A stretch of 64,000 nucleotides of DNA, taken from NCBI RefSeq assembly GCF_004340785.1, contig NZ_SLXS01000002.1, forward strand, positions 799,815 through 863,814, given 5' to 3'. The notes under the pieces are model-generated. The model worked only from the letters and a program-made list of their open reading frames with translations. It was not told the origin of the DNA and made no database searches. Shown here piece by piece: positions 15,893-23,427 of the stretch; position 1 is the first letter of the stretch, and each line of letters starts with the position of its first letter. The stretch comes from Tumebacillus sp. BK434. Its GTDB lineage: Bacteria > Bacillota > Bacilli > Tumebacillales > Tumebacillaceae. The position numbers and the translations under genes were made by a program.

Positions 15893-17401
15893 GTGAATAA
15901 CCAGGGCAGCAAAGAGCGGAACAAGCAAGGCGGATACGGGAAAAAAGGCTTTGGCGCAGGAGGCGGGGCTCGTGCGGCCGGCGGGGCGAAGCCGGGCGGC
16001 CGCGTGCAGGCGCGGGACGAGAATTACAAGCCGCCGGGGATCAAACTGAATGTCGGGCAGGTTGTGGATCTTGAAGTGAAACGCATGGGGATCAACGGCG
16101 AAGGCATCGGCTATGCCGAGCGCCAAGTGATCTTCGTCCCCGGCGCTTTGCCCGGTGAGCAGGTGGTCGCGGAGGTTGTGAAGGTCGAGCCGCGCCATGC
16201 TGTGGGTAAGTTGATCCGCGTGAAGCAGAAGAGCAAAGACCGCGTCGAGCCGCCCTGCGCCGTGTACGACCAGTGCGGCGGCTGCACGCTCCAGCACATG
16301 AGCTATCCGGCTCAACTGGAGATGAAGCGCGAACTGGTGCGCGAATCCCTTTCCCGCTACGCCGGCTTGAAGAAGCCGCCCGTAGAGCCCACCGTAGGCA
16401 TGGCCGACCCGTGGGGGTACCGGAACAAAGCGCAACTGCCCATTGTGGAACACAAAGGCGAAGTGGTCGTGGGGCTGTTTCAAGCGGGTTCGCACCAGAT
16501 CGTCGATGTCAGCGGTTGCGCCGTGCAGCACCCCATGACCAACCGTATCGTGCAGGAAGTTCGCGACATCGCGAAAGAGCTGGGAATCTCGCTGTATCAA
16601 GAGAAAGTACATAAAGGCGAGTTGCGCACCGTGGTGGCTCGCGTCGGTTTTGAAACAGGGCAATGTCAGCTGACCTTGGTGACAAGAACAAGGGAGTTGT
16701 CGCAGAAGAAAGAGCTCGTGAAAAAGATCCTCGAGCGCATCCCGGAGATCACCTCGATCATGCAAAACGTGAACCCGGCGAAGACGTCCCTGATCTTTGG
16801 GGATGAAACGCTCCCCCTGTGGGGAACTGGGGATATCCAGGAGCGCTTGGGTGACGTGCAGTTCTCGTTATCCCCAAGAGCCTTCTTCCAGTTGAACCCG
16901 GAGCAGACGCCGAAGCTTTATAATCTCGTGGCAGATGCGGCGGAACTGACAGGCACAGAAGTCGTTGTGGATGCATACTGCGGCGTGGGGACAATTGGAC
17001 TGTGGCTGGCTCCGAAGGCGAAAGAAGTCCACGGGATGGATATTACGCCGGAAGCGATCGCAGACGCGAAGCGCAACGCCAAACTGTCAGGTGTGGATAA
17101 CGCCCGTTTTGTCGTGGGTGCAGCCGAGAAGATTTTGGTGGACTGGATGAAGCAGGGGTTGCGTCCCGATGTTGTGGTCGTTGACCCGCCGCGGACGGGG
17201 CTGCATCAGGATCTGATCGACGCCCTGTTGAAAACTGCCCCGAAGCGGATCGTCTATGTGTCGTGCAATCCATCCACATTGGGGAAAGATTGTGGGCAAT
17301 TGGGGAAGAAGTATGAGATCAAGAAAGTGACCCCTGTGGATATGTTTCCGCAGACGGCGCATGTGGAAAGTGTGACGGTTTTAGTGAGGAAGAAAACATA
17401 A
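15893..17401 (+). CDS. rlmD: 23S rRNA (uracil-5-)-methyltransferase RlmD-like
   Basis: The roughly 502-residue RumA-family SAM-dependent uracil-C5 methyltransferase acts on 23S rRNA. A Gly/Ala/Lys-rich N-terminal tail (about 1-40) precedes a TRAM domain (about 45-105). Iron-sulfur cysteines appear in CAVYDQCGGC, the SAM-binding motif is DAYCGVGTIGLW, and the catalytic cysteine is in YVSCNPSTLG near the C terminus. I prefer GTG 15893, which follows GGAGGT at 6 nt, over the in-frame GTG 15875. Whether the target is U1939 or U747 cannot be decided by eye. Confidence 0.88.
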   Translation: MNNQGSKERNKQGGYGKKGFGAGGGARAAGGAKPGGRVQARDENYKPPGIKLNVGQVVDLEVKRMGINGEGIGYAERQVIFVPGALPGEQVVAEVVKVEPRHAVGKLIRVKQKSKDRVEPPCAVYDQCGGCTLQHMSYPAQLEMKRELVRESLSRYAGLKKPPVEPTVGMADPWGYRNKAQLPIVEHKGEVVVGLFQAGSHQIVDVSGCAVQHPMTNRIVQEVRDIAKELGISLYQEKVHKGELRTVVARVGFETGQCQLTLVTRTRELSQKKELVKKILERIPEITSIMQNVNPAKTSLIFGDETLPLWGTGDIQERLGDVQFSLSPRAFFQLNPEQTPKLYNLVADAAELTGTEVVVDAYCGVGTIGLWLAPKAKEVHGMDITPEAIADAKRNAKLSGVDNARFVVGAAEKILVDWMKQGLRPDVVVVDPPRTGLHQDLIDALLKTAPKRIVYVSCNPSTLGKDCGQLGKKYEIKKVTPVDMFPQTAHVESVTVLVRKKT

Positions 17402-17418
17402 GAGATGTGGCGTGAATG

Positions 17419-17482
17419 CGAAAGTTGGTATAGAAAAGGCTTCGTTCTTTTGAACGGAGCCTTTTCTACGCACTTTCGTTTC
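17419..17482. terminator. Bidirectional terminator between rlmD and the propeptide gene
   Basis: The core stem AAAAGGCTtCGTTC / GAACGgAGCCTTTT is nested inside a second inverted repeat CGAAAGT / ACTTTCG. It serves both convergent units. Confidence 0.8.
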
Positions 17483-17797
17483 TTAGATCAAAGCCGGTCC
17501 AAATGGGTTAGGCGGTTGATTCTCAGCCAGGTAGGAGTTGAAGGTGGGTACTGGAGGTAGGAGTTGTTCAGTATGGGCTTGCGCTACATAAACCGAACCC
17601 GAAGCAGGAGCCGTATGTGGAGCAGGCGGAATGTCTTGTGCGTACTTAATAATAGCAAGTGGTAACGGCGGCAGATCTTGCGCAACCATAGTGGGAACAA
17701 AGGTTTGCGGTGGAAGTTCCTCGGCAATGGGAATCGATGATAAGGGCAACAGTAGTGAAAAGGAAAATATCAAGCTGACAAGTGTTAATTTCCTCAA
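17483..17797 (-). CDS. Candidate secreted multi-repeat communication propeptide
   Basis: The 104-residue peptide starts with a signal sequence (MRKLTLVSLIFSF..., residues 1-24) and continues as a Pro-rich exported part. It holds five copies of a short motif: AEELPP (25-30), AQDLPP (39-44), AQDIPP (53-58), EQLLPP (77-82) and AENQPP (91-96). The PP pairs are spaced 14, 14, 24 and 14 residues. The start is TTG, 1 nt after the stop of the HTH-TPR regulator, with GAGGAGG inside the regulator's last codons, so translation is coupled. Architecture and partner match Phr/NprX-type precursors in RRNPP quorum-sensing systems. The identity of the mature signal is inference. Confidence 0.7.
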   Translation of the reverse strand: MRKLTLVSLIFSFSLLLPLSSIPIAEELPPQTFVPTMVAQDLPPLPLAIIKYAQDIPPAPHTAPASGSVYVAQAHTEQLLPPVPTFNSYLAENQPPNPFGPALI

Positions 17798-17798
17798 G

Positions 17799-18989
17799 TT
17801 AAAAATCCTCCTCGCCCAGAATAGGGAGTACGTTATTTGAAAGATTCCTTACGATTCTATAATATTTGATTGCTTGTGCTGAGTCATCATTATCTTCATA
17901 GAAATCAAGTAAATACCTTGCTGCAAAAGACTTTGTCCGATCATCAACCTTCATATCTAAGACTTTCATTGCAAAGTGTGGATTGTTACTAACCATTGAT
18001 TTTAAGAGGTGGAACTTTGCCTCAAAAACAGCGTAATGGGTTCCGCTACTAACAACTCCATTAATCAACTCGAAAGCTGTATTGATATGAGTACTGGCAA
18101 GCTCAGTCTCTTGCATCATCAGTAAAGTTTTGACCAGCTCTTTCAGACTCACGAGTTTAGACATATGGTCATTCAGATACGGAAGTGCATCCTCAAAGAG
18201 CTTTTTAGATACTTGGTAATTGCCCTGGCGGAATTCGAAAGCCGCTGTGTTGTGAGTGGCACGAGCAATGCTCAATTGATGCTGGGTGCTTATATAATAA
18301 TCTAGCGATCTATGATAGTGTCTTCGAGCTGCTTCATAATTGTTTTGGTTCTCTGCAATTTTGGCTAACGAGTAACAAATAACTCCGGCTCGAAATGGGT
18401 CACTTGCAAAGTGTGGTTCGACAGTTGAAATGATTTCGGAAAGGTGGGAGTACTCCTTACGGATAGAATATGTCAGCATTAGGTTTGCGATGATATTAAA
18501 CAGCATTGATGTGTCATTGTTCTTGTTTGCTATTTTTTGTGCATACTCGAATGCAAGTAGCCATGTTTCAAATGCTTCATCATATTTTTCTAGAATGTAG
18601 TATGCGCGGCCAAGATCGTTTAGGGATTTTGTTCTCTCTGTTATACCTACGGCGATACTAGAAATTTTGGTAGCTAATTCTAATGCTCTTGGCAAATTTT
18701 CAAGTTTTTCAAGAAGTCCTTCTAATTCAACTTGATCCTCTTTTGTATCCTCTAAAAGCAATCGTTCTATGGGTAGGTGTAGGGCATCAGCAATTCTTCT
18801 CAATTCAAACAGGTAAAGATCCCGCTCCCCATGCAGCTTTTTGGAAAGCGTCACCCGGTTCATCCCAATGCGATTGGCGAGGGCCTGTTGGGTGAAGGCT
18901 TTGCCTTTCTCCTCCATGATCTCCATGATGCGCTGGCCGAGTTGGGGTGGGATGACGAAGCTCTGGGTATCTGGTTCGAAAGTCTTCAT
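17799..18989 (-). CDS. HTH-TPR transcriptional regulator, RRNPP type
   Basis: The 396-residue protein has an N-terminal Cro/C1-type helix-turn-helix (about 14-70: FTQQALANRIGMNRVTLSKKLHGER) followed by a long TPR-like helical array (about 85-390). Repeat units include AYYILEKYDEAFETWLLAFE and GNYQVSKKLFEDALPYLN. This is the layout of Rap/NprR/PlcR/AimR-class receptors that bind re-imported peptides. The immediately downstream secreted propeptide gene supports the assignment. Codon use is clearly more AT-rich than the neighbouring rlmD. Targets are unknown. The upstream AT-rich gap to the second regulator is one place to look for its binding site. Confidence 0.8.
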   Translation of the reverse strand: MKTFEPDTQSFVIPPQLGQRIMEIMEEKGKAFTQQALANRIGMNRVTLSKKLHGERDLYLFELRRIADALHLPIERLLLEDTKEDQVELEGLLEKLENLPRALELATKISSIAVGITERTKSLNDLGRAYYILEKYDEAFETWLLAFEYAQKIANKNNDTSMLFNIIANLMLTYSIRKEYSHLSEIISTVEPHFASDPFRAGVICYSLAKIAENQNNYEAARRHYHRSLDYYISTQHQLSIARATHNTAAFEFRQGNYQVSKKLFEDALPYLNDHMSKLVSLKELVKTLLMMQETELASTHINTAFELINGVVSSGTHYAVFEAKFHLLKSMVSNNPHFAMKVLDMKVDDRTKSFAARYLLDFYEDNDDSAQAIKYYRIVRNLSNNVLPILGEEDF

Positions 18990-19258
18990 GCTGCCCTCCT
19001 TATTCAGATGAGGTTATTAACGGTCGTCGAAAGTAAAAACTAGTAGTTATATGATAAACAAATAACACCCTGATGTATATACAAACCTAAATGATTTTCT
19101 ATACATAATTCGAAAATCCATTTATAAATACACAGAAATATCAGTCTAAACAATCTGCATCAAACATGTGATACGAGTTATTAAAAACACCTTCCTTAGT
19201 TTAACTCCTTCTATACAATGGTAATAGAAGCATTTGTAATCAGAGGGAGGAATAACTA
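18990..19258. promoter_or_regulatory. AT-rich divergent intergenic region between two HTH-TPR regulators
   Basis: About 270 nt separate the divergent regulator starts. The region is strongly AT-rich, with several TATA-like stretches (TATACAAT near 19213 for the plus-strand gene). GAGGGAGG lies just before the plus-strand start. I see no ORF and no convincing long palindrome. Confidence 0.5.
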
Positions 19259-20548
19259 GTGGTGACAACAACAATCGGCGCGCGAATTCGTGAGTTTCGG
19301 ATGAAGAAGGGGATGACCCAGGTTGAACTGTCGAATGGCATTTGCACACCTAGTATGATCTCGCAGATTGAGGCGGATCGGGCGCGGCCGTCGTATCGGG
19401 TGTTGGCGGCGATTGCGGAGCGGTTGGATGTGGCGATGGAGTATTTGTTGAAGGATTTGCATTTGGAAATGGAAGTGACGAGCAAGTACAAGATGGCCAT
19501 GGGGATGGTGTGTGCGGGGCAGTATTTGTCGGCGATTCCTTTGCTGGAGGAGGTGCGGGAGCAGGCGAATGGGCAGGTTTCTTGGATGGATCTGATGATG
19601 GAACTGGGTGTCTGTTACTTGGAGACCGGGCAGGGGAAACAGGCGACTGAGATTTTTCAGGAGGTGCAAGAAGCAGCGCTGCTTGGGAAGGATCAGGAGC
19701 GGTTGATCCGTGTGCTGATGCTTTTAGGGGACGCAGCGATGCGGGAGAAGGAGTGTACGCTTGCTTTGTTTCATACGAGCAGGGCGCTGGAGGCGTCTGG
19801 GGAAATGGGAGAGGGGATGCGATCTGTACGGCTTTCGCTGGTGACGCAAATGGCTGCAATTTATCAGAAGATGGGGAAGGCGGAGGAGGCGGTTCGATAC
19901 TATTTGGAAGCGGCGGCGCTTTGTGACGATGGGGAGGACTTGGAGAAGAAGGGGAAACTGTATCTGCATGCAGCCCTGACTGCTCACCGGCAGAAGAGGT
20001 ATGAGTTGGCAGAGGAGTATGCGACGAAGGCTTCGGTTCTGTTGGGGGAAGTGAAGGAGCAGGAACAGGCGATGGAGTGGAAGCGTCAGTTGATCCTTTT
20101 GCGGAGGGACAGCCAGGACGATTCTGTTCAGCAGTTGTTGGAGATGGCAAAGTGGTATGAGAAGAGAAATGATCTGGTAAAAGCGGGGGAGAGGTACGCG
20201 GATCTGGCCGCTCTGTGTTTTGAGTCTGAGCAGGACGAAGCGACTGGAAGCTATGCGGAAAAAGCGAGGTTGATGCTTCCGCATGATCATCCGGCGGTGG
20301 GGAAGGTGTATCGGGTGATGGGGATGGTACAGTTTGGCCGAGGTGAGTTGGAGAAGGGCAGGAAGTATCTGCAGCAGGCGATGACCATCTTTCAAACGCA
20401 TGATCTACTTGCTGAGATGGAAGAGGTCGCGTTGAAGTTGGCCGGTGTGTTGGAGCAGAAGGGGGAGTATCAGGAGGCGCTGCGGATGTTAAGCGGGTTT
20501 CATGTGACGATGGTAGGCAAGTTGCAGGAGCGGGGGATTGCATTATAG
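19259..20548 (+). CDS. Second HTH-TPR transcriptional regulator
   Basis: The 429-residue protein has a canonical XRE helix-turn-helix at about 6-62 (IGARIREFRMKKGMTQVELS and SMISQIEADRARPSY) followed by tetratricopeptide-like helices to the C terminus, for example AVRYYLEAAALCDDGEDLEK and GELEKGRKYLQQAMTIF. It is divergent from the RRNPP-type regulator. No secreted propeptide ORF follows it, because a terminator lies 36 nt after the stop. The start is GTG 19259 or the adjacent GTG 19262, with GAGGGAGG upstream. The coding strand is unusually purine-rich. It could control the secreted protein or the peptide cassettes downstream, which is inference from position. Confidence 0.8.
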   Translation: MVTTTIGARIREFRMKKGMTQVELSNGICTPSMISQIEADRARPSYRVLAAIAERLDVAMEYLLKDLHLEMEVTSKYKMAMGMVCAGQYLSAIPLLEEVREQANGQVSWMDLMMELGVCYLETGQGKQATEIFQEVQEAALLGKDQERLIRVLMLLGDAAMREKECTLALFHTSRALEASGEMGEGMRSVRLSLVTQMAAIYQKMGKAEEAVRYYLEAAALCDDGEDLEKKGKLYLHAALTAHRQKRYELAEEYATKASVLLGEVKEQEQAMEWKRQLILLRRDSQDDSVQQLLEMAKWYEKRNDLVKAGERYADLAALCFESEQDEATGSYAEKARLMLPHDHPAVGKVYRVMGMVQFGRGELEKGRKYLQQAMTIFQTHDLLAEMEEVALKLAGVLEQKGEYQEALRMLSGFHVTMVGKLQERGIAL

Positions 20549-20582
20549 GCAGCAATACGTCATAGAGGTGGAGATGAACACG

Positions 20583-20614
20583 AAAGGCCCCTTTCAAAAT
20601 GAAAGGGGCCTTCG
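20583..20614. terminator. Bidirectional terminator
   Basis: AAGGCCCCTTTC / GAAAGGGGCCTT with a short AAAAT loop lies between the convergent regulator and secreted-protein genes. Confidence 0.85.
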
Positions 20615-20623
20615 GAGTAAGGA

Positions 20624-21697
20624 TTAGAATTGAATGGTAATGTCTTCAGAATCCCACTGAGTATAGCTGTTCACAGTCACCTTATTCACAGTCGAACTGT
20701 TTGATCCAAACGCTCCTCGACGGCTGGAAACGGTGTTTGCAGACGATACCGGAGCATAGCCGGTATCCGAATACAGGTATGCGCTGTCAAATTTAGCATT
20801 GCGCATATAGGAACCGTTGGTAAAGAGACCATTGTCTGTGCACAACGTAATTTGTCGGTTGAAAATAGCGTTCGAGGTATAGATGTTGTGGCTGCCGACA
20901 TAGTAAAGCTGGTTGTCATACACAATGCTAAAATTTTTGCCGTCAAGAACCTTTGTCTCCAGGTACCCATCAGACCTTACTTTCGACTGGAGGTATACTA
21001 CTTTTCCTGGCGTCAATGCACTAAGCACGCCGGTTGTAGCATGCTGGCCGCCTGTGGGGGCAGGATCATTGCTGTTGTAAACGCCTCGCCAGCCAGTACC
21101 ATCGTATCCGGATCCATACCACAAACCGACATCAATCGCCCAATTTGATGTGGGTGAGGATACCGTATAAAACATGTATCCAGATGTAGCGGTTGCTCGA
21201 TAAGCAGTGGGGATTGTTGCAAAGGCTGTCGCTTGATTCCAACCGGAAGAGGATTTTACTTCATAGCCAACACCACCGGAATCCGTACGAGTGGACAAGG
21301 GCATAGCAGTAACGCTGTAAGTATTCACACTGGTGCTGGGGCCGTTGATAATGTTGGGCGTAGTGTTTACTAACCCGTGCACGTATTGTTGGATCTGCTC
21401 ATCGGTGAAGTTGTAGGCTGCAGCTTGTTGCTTGAGTGACAAGATATCTTCATTATACAAACTCGATTTTGAAAGACTAACCGACGGGTTTTGCTGACTG
21501 GAGACCTTATCGTTGAATGCACTGGACTTCTTAAACGGAGTTAGATCAACCTTGTGATTTTGCAAGAAAGCAAGGGCCTCACTACCGATGGTGTAAGATT
21601 CTTTTTCACTAGCTTGGGCAAACGTTGGAGCTGTCAGTGAAAACGAAAACAACAATACAGCTGATACTGAAGTCATTGCCAAATGTTTGATTTTCAT
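20624..21697 (-). CDS. Secreted protein of unknown function (357 residues)
   Basis: A Sec signal peptide (1-28, ending TFAQAS) is followed by a polar propeptide-like segment (about 30-110) and a beta-rich, Tyr/Ser/Thr-rich domain (about 130-357). The domain has WAIDVGLWYGSGYDGTGWRG and YLYSDTGYAPVSS. The C-terminal part loosely resembles YrpD-like secreted proteins of Bacillus, but I cannot confirm this. AGGAGG-type sequence precedes the ATG. The start of the AT-rich upstream gap probably holds its promoter. It has no enzyme motif that I recognise. Confidence 0.65.
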   Translation of the reverse strand: MKIKHLAMTSVSAVLLFSFSLTAPTFAQASEKESYTIGSEALAFLQNHKVDLTPFKKSSAFNDKVSSQQNPSVSLSKSSLYNEDILSLKQQAAAYNFTDEQIQQYVHGLVNTTPNIINGPSTSVNTYSVTAMPLSTRTDSGGVGYEVKSSSGWNQATAFATIPTAYRATATSGYMFYTVSSPTSNWAIDVGLWYGSGYDGTGWRGVYNSNDPAPTGGQHATTGVLSALTPGKVVYLQSKVRSDGYLETKVLDGKNFSIVYDNQLYYVGSHNIYTSNAIFNRQITLCTDNGLFTNGSYMRNAKFDSAYLYSDTGYAPVSSANTVSSRRGAFGSNSSTVNKVTVNSYTQWDSEDITIQF

Positions 21698-22121
21698 TCT
21701 TTACTTTACCCTCCTTAGTTCGTATTGTTGTAGAGGTTTGTAATAAAACATCTGCGTTGGTTTGTTTTATTGTATAACCACTACAACTTATTTTAAATTG
21801 TATATATTTTATTTACTCATAGTCAATAGGACTTTTGTATCTTCAAATAGAGACACGTGATCCGGAGTCCTTGTTTTGCTACCATGCGGACCATGCCAAA
21901 TGGTCGAAGAAGCGGAGAAGGTGATTATTCATTGCTGCTACAAAGAGTCGACCGACCAGATCATCATGGTCGGTCGATTTTTTGCTAATGAATGTACATG
22001 AGTACTTCTCTGCATATTCAGTGCCGGATAAATACGTGATAAATTATAAAGGTATTTCCTCTGTATATTGATCGATATAATCTTTACTTAAAAACATCTA
22101 GAAATAAAATCGTCAGAATGT
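21698..22121. other. Gene-poor AT-rich stretch upstream of the peptide cassettes
   Basis: It holds the secreted-protein promoter region, a terminator-like hairpin (21948-21983), and a 41-codon TTG-started frame (21876-22001) with CGPC and three further cysteines that runs through the hairpin. The rest shows no coding signal. It ends at the promoter of the first peptide cassette. Confidence 0.5.
21948..21983 (+). terminator. Orphan intrinsic terminator
   Basis: TCGACCGACCA / TGGTCGGTCGA with an 8-nt loop is followed by TTTTTT. No convincing gene precedes it on the plus strand, so it may be the remnant of a lost unit or close the short cysteine-containing frame. Confidence 0.7.
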
Positions 22122-22187
22122 TATAATCAAATCATCAACTAGGACATACATTCAAGGACAATCCAATATTATAGGAGGTAGTTTATC

Positions 22188-22322
22188 ATGGAAAAATTCT
22201 TTGATCTCGATGTGCAAGTGAACTCGGTCGCTCCGTCGGCTGGGGTAAGTCCTGAAGATTGGTCGAGCGAGTGCTTTAAATCGATCTTCATCAAAGAATG
22301 CGTCGCAGAAGAGGCGTATTAA
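22188..22322 (+). CDS. Lanthipeptide-like precursor peptide 1
   Basis: The 44-residue peptide has a leader MEKFFDLDVQV whose F-D-L-D box is the LanB-recognition motif of class I lanthipeptide leaders. A VSP-containing spacer follows, then a short core starting at W25 with S26, S27, C29, S32 and C38. The S-x2-C and S-x5-C spacing is kept in the paralogue at 22596 while other residues vary, as expected for thioether ring partners. ATAGGAGG precedes the ATG by 10 nt, and the gene has its own promoter and terminator. No dehydratase, cyclase, transporter or protease gene is in the window, so the modifying enzymes must be elsewhere or absent. Confidence 0.65.
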   Translation: MEKFFDLDVQVNSVAPSAGVSPEDWSSECFKSIFIKECVAEEAY

Positions 22323-22329
22323 TAACCCT

Positions 22330-22369
22330 GCCATCACTTGTTTCAAACGGGTGATGGCTTTCTTTTTTT
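22330..22369 (+). terminator. Terminator of peptide cassette 1
   Basis: GCCATCAC / GTGATGGC with a 13-nt loop is followed by TTTCTTTTTTT. Confidence 0.85.
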
Positions 22370-22595
22370 GAAAATGGAGTATGAGCGCTTGATGATGGCA
22401 AAAGTGTTGGAGGACATTCTGCGTGTTCAGTATGTGATAAAACATGATAAATGATAGAAGTACTACGACTGTATTTCTTCGGGTATAACTTTTATTTAAA
22501 CATATCTGGTATTACAATAGTCAGAATGTTATAATCAAATTACGAACTAAGACATACATTCTAGAGCAAACCAATACACTAGGGGGTAGTTTTCC

Positions 22596-22727
22596 ATGGA
22601 AAAATTGTTCGATCTCGATGTGCAAGTACAAACGACCGCTCCGTCGGATGAGGTAAGTCCTTTGGCTTGGTCAGGCGGGTGCTTCCACTCGATCCTCGTC
22701 AGCGACTGCATCAACGACGTAATGTAA
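22596..22727 (+). CDS. Lanthipeptide-like precursor peptide 2
   Basis: This 43-residue paralogue of the peptide at 22188 has leader MEKLFDLDVQV, the same APS...VSP...W spacer, and core residues S26, C29, S32 and C38 at identical positions, plus one extra Ser (S36). The last residues differ completely (INDVM versus VAEEAY). AGGGGGT lies 10 nt before ATG 22596. The promoter -10 is TATAAT at 22530-22535. Class I leader recognition is inferred from the FDLD box. Unmodified disulfide-bonded peptides or another RiPP class remain possible. Confidence 0.65.
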   Translation: MEKLFDLDVQVQTTAPSDEVSPLAWSGGCFHSILVSDCINDVM

Positions 22728-22737
22728 GGATAACCCA

Positions 22738-22777
22738 GCCATCACTTGTTCCAAACGAGTGATGGCTTTTTATTTTT
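22738..22777 (+). terminator. Terminator of peptide cassette 2
   Basis: GCCATCACT / AGTGATGGC with a 12-nt loop is followed by TTTTTATTTTT. It lies inside a longer frame that opens at 22759, which shows that the next gene really starts further downstream. Confidence 0.85.
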
Positions 22778-22914
22778 ATAGAAATTGGGGCTTGCGTCTC
22801 GCACAGACGTTTCTCGGCTGCATCGGCTCTGCGATTTCCAGACTTGCCCAGCGACTGTTGAAAAAGATACACTACATGTTAGGAAATGACGGTAGCACAC
22901 GAGGAGGAAACGAG

Positions 22915-23409
22915 TTGAGCGACTTGTACAATCTAACGAAGATGAAGATCGCATCACCGGTTGAGAACGTGTTTGAAGCGATTGTCGATCCTGAGAAGAT
23001 GTCGAACTACTGGTTTTCCGGCTCGGGCAGGCTGATTCAAGGCGAGACGATCACCTGGCGATACGAGGAGTACAATGCAGAAGTGGAAATCAACGTTCAG
23101 GAAGTGGAGGCTCACCGAAAAATTGTATTTTCTTGGGGCGGGTCGGTGGTGACCATTACGTTGGAGGAACAAGATCCAGCGACCACCATCATTGAAGTGA
23201 AAGAAGAAGGTTTCACCAAAGACGATCCTGAACTGATCAGCAAGTTGTTGGACAACAAAGAAGGTTGGGTGTATGTCCTGACCTGTTTGAAAGGGTACTT
23301 GGATCATTTGATGTATCCCAATCCGTTCAACTTTTATAAATATGGAATTAAAGCTCCAACTTCAGATGAGGTCGAAGGCGTACAGAAGATCTACGGGAAA
23401 CTCTACTAA
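22915..23409 (+). CDS. SRPBCC / AHSA1-like domain protein
   Basis: The 164-residue START-like fold protein starts KMKIASPVENVFEAIVDPEKMSNYWF, the typical first strand and helix of AHSA1/polyketide-cyclase-like proteins. Conserved features such as GETITWRYEEY and RKIVFSWGG follow. These proteins bind hydrophobic ligands or act as Hsp90-type cochaperones, and the ligand here is unknown. The frame is open from 22759, but that start lies inside a terminator. TTG 22915 with GAGGAGG upstream is better. It directly follows the lanthipeptide-like cassettes and precedes a lipoprotein gene after 18 nt, so the two form an operon. Confidence 0.75.
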   Translation: MSDLYNLTKMKIASPVENVFEAIVDPEKMSNYWFSGSGRLIQGETITWRYEEYNAEVEINVQEVEAHRKIVFSWGGSVVTITLEEQDPATTIIEVKEEGFTKDDPELISKLLDNKEGWVYVLTCLKGYLDHLMYPNPFNFYKYGIKAPTSDEVEGVQKIYGKLY

Positions 23410-23427
23410 AACTTGGAGGATGGAAAT

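Larger units (their letters stand above)
22080..22370 (+). repeat. Tandem duplication, copy 1 (promoter-peptide-terminator cassette)
   Basis: This segment matches 22488-22778 through its whole length. Shared elements are the promoter block GTCAGAATGTTATAATCAAA, ACATACATTC, the ribosome site, the peptide gene and the terminator stem GCCATCACTTG. TATAAT lies exactly 66 nt before the ATG in both copies. Confidence 0.8.
22488..22778 (+). repeat. Tandem duplication, copy 2 (promoter-peptide-terminator cassette)
   Basis: Direct repeat of 22080-22370 at about 408 bp offset. Non-coding parts are nearly as conserved as the leader-coding part, while the core-coding part has diverged most. Confidence 0.8.

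Noticed and set aside
15371..16765. Long minus-strand frame opposite mazG-like and rlmD genes
   Set aside because: A GC-rich shadow of rlmD with His/Leu/Arg-biased composition and no ribosome site, as for other long antisense frames (for example 1631-2908, 37752-39578, 50747-53734).
20574..20627. Mini-frame of 17 codons after the second TPR regulator as a possible Phr-like peptide
   Set aside because: It has no hydrophobic export signal and consists mostly of the terminator hairpin; the ribosome-like sequence is too close to the ATG.
22759..22914. Upstream extension of the SRPBCC frame
   Set aside because: It starts within the terminator of the peptide cassette and lacks a ribosome site; TTG 22915 with GAGGAGG is better.
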